Assembly (NCBI GenBank): GCA_023212725.1
Contig: JALBYF010000033.1
Location: 142,632 to 206,631, forward strand
Source: Tranzscheliella williamsii
Taxonomy: Eukaryota > Basidiomycota > Ustilaginomycetes > Ustilaginales > Ustilaginaceae
DNA: 64,000 nucleotides
Reading direction: 5' to 3'
Shown here: piece by piece, positions 59,001 through 64,000 of the stretch
Layout: every line of letters starts with the position of its first letter
Numbering within the stretch: position 1 is the first letter of the stretch
The notes under the pieces: model-generated
What the model saw: the letters and a program-made list of their open reading frames with translations, nothing else
Database searches by the model: none
What the model was told of the DNA's origin: nothing
Translations under genes and position numbers: made by a program

Positions 59001-59656
59001 TTACCTCACCAGTTAGCGCGACAGATCTTGCGGCCGCTCAGCAAGATGAGCTGGATGTGATTACCGACGTTCCAGCGTCAGCGTCACCACCGGTGGCCAA
59101 GGTCCGGGTGCGAACGGGTTCTCGCTCGAGCATCATGCGATCGGCGAGCAGTGCACGTAGCGAGATAAGCCATTCGGCGAAGCGGCGAGATTCGCTGCGG
59201 CCGTCGGGAGGGCTTCCGGTAGGGTTGAGCGGGTCGAGCTCGCTGTCTTCCATCGCGGGCGGCAGCGGCTCGCGTGAAAACTTGAGGCGGCATGTCTCTC
59301 CCAGCGGTTCGCTGAGGAAGCTGAAGCACGCCCATGCCGAGCGAGAACGGGAGACTGCACCCGACCCGAAGCTGCAGCCGGAGCCGGCCCCGAGGCAGAT
59401 GGCGAACCGCGCGCGGTCGGCCAGCCTGAGCAGCAATGCCTCCAGCCTCGCCTCCGGCAGCCTCAGAAGCAGTCGAACCAACAGCATCCGCGAAGGGCAC
59501 TCGCCGTCGAGTATTGCTGTCAGGGGCGGTCTGACGATGACCTTCTCGACCCCGGGCAGTCCTAGCACGCCGGATGACAACCCAAACGACCCCTTCTCGA
59601 TGTCTTCGCTGCAGCGCAAGCACGCGACCGCGGCCGCCGTGTCTACCCGATCGTAG
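56042..59656 (+). CDS. Unrecognised Ser-rich protein with one N-terminal membrane segment
   Basis: First ATG of the frame at 56042 gives 1204 residues; an in-frame ATG at 56210 would drop the membrane segment. Residues ~36-55 (SSCLLAFCVFAALYLCSLTL) form one hydrophobic helix. The conserved-looking part follows: KPLWKLSELLSDNAYVDELEAVLDSDEYEEE, KQVYRRLVGRHEHTLVKKSSIVRII and DPTSNLCENPMQIELD. The remaining ~1000 residues are Ser/Pro/Thr/Arg-rich and low in hydrophobics, with short ordered islands such as WFERFTQ and DWDWRKRRARLQRAASLGSAL. No catalytic motif was seen. I do not recognise the family; a single-pass membrane protein with a long cytosolic disordered tail is the best description. Confidence 0.7.
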   Translation: MENLSPLAAPATSSTLRPSRGSQGLWTAWTSTWTSSCLLAFCVFAALYLCSLTLQAMVADGSSKQTKPLWKLSELLSDNAYVDELEAVLDSDEYEEEQDGSKSHKFTAGVKEKQVYRRLVGRHEHTLVKKSSIVRIISSDPTSNLCENPMQIELDPSARRSFWPGQPPVVLPANNDIAHITKKPNGSISTSPVPNRRRKESGRLLATGGRSLSASPSPNRSSAPSRSRSLEVKATARTALPTTHKDQGHGTTAPHRPFTVTRSCADEAAEDVWADDVPGPSLDDGNRNASTPSPSMTSEASFVSASSGRSVVAKGRLNEVVTSATSSPASSTISLHKAPPILRYQPQSFRTGSLREVDISFSTRQRKSSLPTAPSLAYNHHSPQPPSAFASPYSTSPPNDVSATPLDPTSNPGSHNALVLSGSPRERSVKLIEPNWHPHVETHTRARERFEAASRFASLKQSHCAEADQADPLDGSCATEAPLMRRENHGDNLPILNGDTSNDESFWFERFTQSTAAAGRDWDWRKRRARLQRAASLGSALNRSGLGLPQELATNPSIAKQDDDTTKEAVVPSLQKTAPPRRVMPAAPMIIFSEQELRSTQSLKVDTESGRNSARTEANGSPKSPTPSGTGTPLGGIFNAAVPSALVIGKDMLARRGSQDDSMGRHSALQPLAGFGALSGAMEAAATRRPSMPTTETSSLSLQKGVSRIMRRRQSSSLGPPPTSELPSVPVDTVAGAANGLGKPLISPKREAVSLPATREADMNAEALGSAMTPSSNLSVPGRMSSLGATTRKVSLQSLRGGFRRTSASHDIMQDAADIELIGAPNIQDERMLKDEEDVRGVHNLIREDEASSDEPHSSADAYNKLAFLTEDPASTTLKGYRRQSQPTWSPEPTKSSSSFTTHERSGLPTSSLLGGSKLSKSESAPAGSHTKIKLDIREATWKPLGTGAPGETDQDSTSQGSTGSCDTLRRRLRSRTDSKDGSSYTLTSPVSATDLAAAQQDELDVITDVPASASPPVAKVRVRTGSRSSIMRSASSARSEISHSAKRRDSLRPSGGLPVGLSGSSSLSSIAGGSGSRENLRRHVSPSGSLRKLKHAHAERERETAPDPKLQPEPAPRQMANRARSASLSSNASSLASGSLRSSRTNSIREGHSPSSIAVRGGLTMTFSTPGSPSTPDDNPNDPFSMSSLQRKHATAAAVSTRS

Positions 59657-60037
59657 GCCTATTTACCCCGATATACCTGTCGCTGCTGAGTTGCATTAGC
59701 GCTTGGCGCCCAACCATCATTTGCAGAATACCATCGCGGCTACATTGCTCGCAGTTTGTGCCACTGAAAACCCCGGCTATGCCGTGCCATCCTTTCCTTT
59801 ATACCGAAGTCGCCTGGATGCCGTGAGCGGGTGTCCTGTCTGTGCCATATAGTCGTCCCAAAAAGAAGACTTCGGAGAGGTTGTTAGATTGTGTATCTGT
59901 AGCTCGCCGGGAATCGGAATCGGCTTGAAAGAAGGTTGGTTCTTCTCGACAGCTGCAGGCAACAAAGGCGTGCAACAGTTCGAGCTATGGTGTTGCTCAG
60001 CTCTCCAGAGACTACTTGTTGCATCTGAAGGGGAGTC
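59657..60037. promoter_or_regulatory. Spacer and promoter of ATP10
   Basis: 381 bp between the orphan gene's stop and the ATP10 start, both on the + strand. No distinct element was seen. Confidence 0.4.
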
Positions 60038-61193
60038 ATGTTTCGATCACTAGGGTACACGGCCAGCGCGGTGGCGGAAGCCAGCAGCAGAGCTAGCTTG
60101 GGAGCTGTCATGCCGGCAACGCGGGTGGCTCTGCGCTCGCTGGCCTCGTCGGCTCGATCGGGGTGTCCAGTGCCGCCATCACCTCCATCCACGCCGGGAA
60201 GCGGATCTACGCCTTCGTCGTCGAGCGCGCCGACAGATGGTGCAGCAGGGGGCCAGAAGGGGGAGGAAGGGGGCGCGGTGCCCGCGAGCGGGGAGGCGCT
60301 GGTGCGGGAGAGCGGGGCGTCGCCGGAGCAGCTGAACACGCAGCCGCTGCCGTATTTGTCGTTTGCGCTGGGGGTGGCTACGGCGCCGACGGCGGCGGCG
60401 GCGACGTGGGCGGAGCGGCGGGAGCGGCTGGTGTCGACGGACCACCGGATGGCGTCGCGCAAGGCGATCGTGAAGGAGGCGACGCGCGGCTACTTCCACG
60501 ACTTCCACGCGATCCGCTCGCACGGCGGCAAGACGTGGCGCGCGCCCGCAACGCTCATCAAGGACGAGCGCGCGCTCTACTTCCCCCGCCTCGAGGGCAC
60601 CCGCCTCAGCGACAAGGCCAAGCGCACCACCGTCGACCTCTTCCGCAACAAGGTCAGCGTCGTCGCCCTGCTCAGCAGCAAGATCAGCGAGGTACGTATC
60701 CGCCCGCCCCCCGCCCCGCACCGCTCTCTGCTGACCACCCCTCGCGCCCACAGGAACACACCCGCAGCTTCTATGCAGACACGCTTGAGCGCTACGCCAG
60801 CCACCCCGCCTTCCAGCTTGTCCAGGTACGTCCCCCCGGCCCCCCACCCCCCCGCCCCCCGCTGCGCGTGTGCTGACCGTCCCACCCCAACAGATCAACC
60901 TGCAGTCGAACCCGCTTAAGTCGTATCTGGTGAGCCTGTTCGTGAGCAGCCTCAAGGCGCAGATCCCGCCAGAGCTGCACGCGACGTATCTGCTCAGCAC
61001 GCAGAATCTCGAGCTCGAGAAGGACGCGCTCGGCCTGCACAACAAGCACGTCGGCTACACGTATCTCGTCGACACGCGCGGGCGGATTCGCTGGGCGGGC
61101 GGTGCATTTGCCGAGCCCGCCGAGCGAGCCGCACTGCGCGCCTGCACCGGGGTCCTCCTCGACCGGAGCGCCGCGGCCGCCAAGCGCACGTAA
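60038..61193 (+). CDS. ATP10: Mitochondrial F1Fo ATP synthase assembly factor Atp10 (three exons)
   Basis: Coding parts are 60038-60691, 60754-60825 and 60894-61193. Introns of 62 and 68 nt both use GTACGT donors and CACAG/AACAG acceptors in phase 0, giving 341 residues. The N-terminus (MFRSLGYTASAVAEASSRAS) is a typical mitochondrial presequence. After a Gly/Ser/Pro linker come the family blocks: REATRGYFHDF-like EATRGYFHDFHAIRSHGGKTWRAP, ALYFPRLEGT, KVSVVALLSSKISE-EHTRSFY across the first splice, QINLQSNPLKSYLVSLF across the second, and HVGYTYLVDTRGRIRWAGGA. Atp10 assists assembly of subunit 6 into the Fo sector at the inner membrane. Both splices fall inside conserved segments and restore them exactly, which supports the model. 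Confidence 0.93.
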
Positions 61194-61322
61194 GCGCCCC
61201 CGCCCCGCCCTCTGTACATCACGCACGTTCATCACAGCCACACCGCTGGTGCCACCATCCGTTGCACGCGCGGTGGCTCGTCCGCCACGGTCTGTGTTAC
61301 GGTGCATGCGGCGCGGGTATCT

Positions 61323-63797
61323 CTAGCAGATGATGCACTCCTCCTTCTTCGGCCGCTGCGGCGCAAAGCCCATCTCGGCGAACGTGGCGTAGGTGGGCGC
61401 CTTCTTGGCGTCGGGGGCGGCAGAGGCGGAAGTGGCGGTGCTGGGGTGGGATGCGGACGAGGTGGTGGACCCGCCCGCCGGGGTGGAGTAGGCCGAGGGG
61501 GCCGTGCCGGAGGAGGGCGCGCTGGGCGGCGCTGCGTGGGCGGCACTGGGACGGCGATCCGCGGGCGCAGGGTCCGGCGCATCGTTCAGCGTGTACCCCG
61601 TCCCGTGCCGCCCGTGGCTGGACGGGAGCGCGCCCAACCCAACACTCGGCGCCCGCGGCCCACCCTGGCGCCCACCCGCCGCAGGCTTGGCCGCGACCGA
61701 CGCCAGCGGCACCGCCACACCCTCGCCGCCAAATCCGCCGTAGTTGGGCCTCCGCCGGCCCGCCGCCGTCTCCTCCACCATCTTCATCGTCTTCCGCCGG
61801 CTGACCTCAAGCCCGCTCCGCTTCGCCGGCTCAGCCCGGCCATCCCTATTGGGGACCGAGAGCTGGCTAGACGTCGCCGACGGCCCCGCACCGCCGCGCC
61901 CAGAAGGGGCCCCGGCAGCGGACGGACCATCGCCTACATGCTCGGCAAAGGGGGAGATGGGACTGCGTCCGGCGCGGTCCGATAGCATCTTGGCCTGGGT
62001 CCGTTTTCGAACCAGCTTGGCATCCATCACGGCATCGTGCTCGTTGCGCGACATACCAGGCGCAGAAGGCGCCTGCAGAGCCTGTAGCCTCTCTTTGGCA
62101 TCCGCGTTGTCCTTGGCCGCCGCCTTGTTATACCACTTTTTGGCTAGGTCGACATCCCTCTCCGTACCGACGCCCACCTCGTGGTAGTAGCCCATTGCGA
62201 ATTCGGCCGAGGCGAGCCCCTTCCGGGCGGCTTTGTCAGCAAAAGTGTAGGCGAGGCCTTCGTTTTTCTCGAAGAAGCCTTCAGCGCCGCAGAGGAACCA
62301 TTTGGAAAGCGCCATGTCTGCCTCTACTTCGCCTCCTTGCGACGCAAGGCTGTAGTACTGAACACTGAGCAGCGGGTCGAAGGCGCATTCGAGCTGTGCA
62401 TACTCACACAGCCAGCCGCATTTGTATTGGGCTGGCGCAAAGTTGAGATAGGCGGCACGTTCGATGCGACGTCTTGCTTCGAGCTCGACCGAGATCCCTG
62501 CCGTTGGTTGCAAGAGGTTCCTGGCGATGTCAACGCGTGAGAATTCGCCGGCTAGAAGCATTCCGTAGATGTAGGCAGGCTGGGGGGTATCGAGGTCCGC
62601 CTTGTCCGCCGCGTCTCGAAGCATGGCGAGCGCTTTCGGGTGATTGACCTGTAGGCCGAGCTGTCCAAGCAGATTGGCCATGCCGAGGCGGTAGATACTG
62701 CCTACGTCGCCCATCGTAACGCCGCGTTCGTACGCATCCTTGGCTCGAGCCAGGTCATCAAGCACTTCATAGTCGCGGCCGATACGGAACCAGCTCGCGG
62801 CCCAGCCCATCCGAGCGGAAAGCTCAAAGTCGTTGAACGCGTCTTTGAGGCTCTTAGCGAGATAGGTAGGAAAGGCACCCGAGGCTCGCAGATCAGCGCG
62901 GAGATAGAGCGCCTGTGGATCCGGACGTGGCGAGGAAGCATTGCGAGTGATAGCCGAAATGGCTTCGTCGGTCCACCTGACAAGCTTTGGGTCGCTGATC
63001 CTGCTGCCATCACTGACATTGCGTTCAACATACTTGAGAACTTGTTTAGCCCAGCTGACGCGCTGCTTTTCGTCGTGTGCCCGTTGCCTCTCAACTTCTA
63101 AGGACGCCATGTCCGGCAGTGGAGCAGATAGACTCGGCGGAGCAGGGGAAGAGACGCGAGGTGGGTCTGACCGGTACCGAGACTGGTCGCGTGCATGATA
63201 GGCATCGTTTGTGCTGGCGCGCCTGGCGCCAGCGGCCGTTGAGGGATGGGCAGCGTCAATAGAAAGGGCTCCAAGACCAGAAGACAATGTGCGTGTATAG
63301 TCGGCGGAGGCAGCTAGATTCCGTCTGCTTGTGTGAGCCGATCGAGATGGCTGCTGCGATGACGCGGCTATGGACGAGCCTATGTTGGGCTGAGGCATGA
63401 GGTATCCCGGCTGTGGGCTGGGAGGGGAGCGGATGGGTGCGCCACCAGTAAAACCGCCCACAAAGTGTGTAGGGGCTGTGTTGGACGCAGCCGACGGACG
63501 CGGAGGAGGCTGTGGCGGCGGCGGCGAATGCGAAGAGTGAATTATCTGTCCAGGTCTGAAACCTGACGGCGGCGGTCGCGAGGGAGAGGAAGAGTAGAAG
63601 GCGGAGTGTTGTCTTCTACGTTCTCGTTCCAGAGCGCCGGGGGGCAGAGGGGGTACCGGAGGCGGTGTTGGCTGATTTGACACAGACGGATGCGGCTGCG
63701 AGGCGGTAACACGACTGCTGCCTGCGATGGGCGGATAAGAAGAGTCGGTCCCGAAGCCCGAAGGCATCGACGGCATGTGGGCCGTATTCTGCGACAT
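61323..63797 (-). CDS. SKT5: Chitin synthase activator Skt5/Chs4 (Sel1 repeats, CaaX end)
   Basis: First ATG of the frame at 63797 (MSQNTAHMPSM) gives 824 residues. The N-terminal ~230 residues are Pro/Ser-rich. Sel1-like repeats fill about 300-600: FELSARMGWAASWFRIGRDYE, AYERGVTMGDVGSIYRLGMA, ERAAYLNFAPAQYKCGWLCEY, YYSLASQGGEVEADMALSKWFLCGAEGFF, ADKAARKGLASAEFAMGYYHEVGVGTERD and AKKWYNKAAAKDNADA. The protein ends KKEECIIC, a CaaX box expected to be farnesylated, as in yeast Skt5/Chs4. The family activates and localises chitin synthase at septa and bud necks. It converges on ATP10 with a 129-bp spacer. Confidence 0.93.
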   Translation of the reverse strand: MSQNTAHMPSMPSGFGTDSSYPPIAGSSRVTASQPHPSVSNQPTPPPVPPLPPGALERERRRQHSAFYSSSPSRPPPSGFRPGQIIHSSHSPPPPQPPPRPSAASNTAPTHFVGGFTGGAPIRSPPSPQPGYLMPQPNIGSSIAASSQQPSRSAHTSRRNLAASADYTRTLSSGLGALSIDAAHPSTAAGARRASTNDAYHARDQSRYRSDPPRVSSPAPPSLSAPLPDMASLEVERQRAHDEKQRVSWAKQVLKYVERNVSDGSRISDPKLVRWTDEAISAITRNASSPRPDPQALYLRADLRASGAFPTYLAKSLKDAFNDFELSARMGWAASWFRIGRDYEVLDDLARAKDAYERGVTMGDVGSIYRLGMANLLGQLGLQVNHPKALAMLRDAADKADLDTPQPAYIYGMLLAGEFSRVDIARNLLQPTAGISVELEARRRIERAAYLNFAPAQYKCGWLCEYAQLECAFDPLLSVQYYSLASQGGEVEADMALSKWFLCGAEGFFEKNEGLAYTFADKAARKGLASAEFAMGYYHEVGVGTERDVDLAKKWYNKAAAKDNADAKERLQALQAPSAPGMSRNEHDAVMDAKLVRKRTQAKMLSDRAGRSPISPFAEHVGDGPSAAGAPSGRGGAGPSATSSQLSVPNRDGRAEPAKRSGLEVSRRKTMKMVEETAAGRRRPNYGGFGGEGVAVPLASVAAKPAAGGRQGGPRAPSVGLGALPSSHGRHGTGYTLNDAPDPAPADRRPSAAHAAPPSAPSSGTAPSAYSTPAGGSTTSSASHPSTATSASAAPDAKKAPTYATFAEMGFAPQRPKKEECIIC

Positions 63798-64000
63798 GGG
63801 GACCAACGGCCAAAACAGGTAGGCTCGGTCGCTGAACTGGCTGCAAGCAACCCGTCGTGACTTCTCAGGCGGAAAGAAGCGGTCTGTGTGATAGCGTGGC
63901 CGAACAATTGCGGTGTAGAACGGGGAGCTCCGTACGAGGGTATAGATGAGGATGGTGGTGATGGAGCAAGCACGCTGTGGGATGCGGGCGTGCTAGCTGA
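63798..64000. other. 5' flank of SKT5 at the right edge
   Basis: 203 bp upstream of the SKT5 start. No feature was recognised; an upstream exon or other start beyond the edge cannot be excluded. Confidence 0.3.

Noticed and set aside
1..64000. CRISPR array, prophage, transposon or biosynthetic gene cluster
   Set aside because: No spaced direct-repeat array, transposase, reverse transcriptase, terminal repeats, or PKS/NRPS/terpene genes were seen. The gene content is eukaryotic housekeeping.

Overview
This window is ordinary nuclear chromosome from a filamentous or dimorphic basidiomycete, most likely a smut-lineage fungus (Ustilaginomycotina, Ustilaginaceae-like). The evidence is: GC-rich and mostly intronless long genes, short GT-AG introns of about 50-120 nt where present, long Ser/Ala/Gln-rich disordered protein extensions, a White-collar-1 photoreceptor without the GATA zinc finger (the basidiomycete form), and fungal markers such as Skt5/Chs4, Ccr4, Ssn3 and Atp10. 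The genus is inferred from style, not proven. I saw no operon, transposon, tRNA, rRNA or CRISPR array.

Layout, left to right: PDB1 (partial, -), casein kinase 2 beta (+), purine nucleoside phosphorylase (-), a 2.1-kb gap, a secreted heme-thiolate peroxidase broken by a -1 frameshift (+), RPP1 (-), a small two-exon membrane protein (-), an SDR (+), a BCAS3-type WD protein (-), an HSL-type alpha/beta hydrolase (+), a large aquaporin-family protein (-), HSP90 (-), CCR4 (+), the Mediator kinase CDK8/SSN3 (-), a Rossmann-fold membrane protein (+), SMC4 (-), a three-exon STEEP1 homologue (+), a His-rich allergen/LEA-like protein (-), a 2.6-kb gap, WC-1 (-), a 2.3-kb gap, FIP1 (+), an RNPS1-like RRM protein (-), a one-Cys peroxiredoxin (-), a Gfo/Idh/MocA oxidoreductase (+), an unrecognised 1.2-kb-residue Ser-rich protein (+), ATP10 (three exons, +) and SKT5/CHS4 (-).

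The genes are mainly housekeeping and are not a functional cluster. They cover carbon metabolism, RNA 3'-end formation and decay (FIP1, CCR4, RPP1), transcription control (CDK8, WC-1), chromosome condensation (SMC4), proteostasis (HSP90), mitochondrial biogenesis (PDB1, ATP10) and cell wall (SKT5). Neighbours are usually divergent, sharing 0.35-2.3-kb promoters, or convergent with 0.13-0.5-kb 3' spacers.

The most striking unexplained signal is compositional. Near the 3' end of many genes the coding strand flips abruptly from G-rich to C-rich, so convergent pairs show mirror-image skew around their shared terminator region. Other notable points are an HSP90 ending in MESID instead of MEEVD, an aquaporin whose second NPA box reads SPS, the ATGA-overlap frameshift in the peroxidase, a 21-G tract directly after the CDK8 stop codon, a four-base initiator exon in the CK2-beta gene, and two genes assembled here only by splicing several short exons (STEEP1-like and a 60-residue membrane protein).
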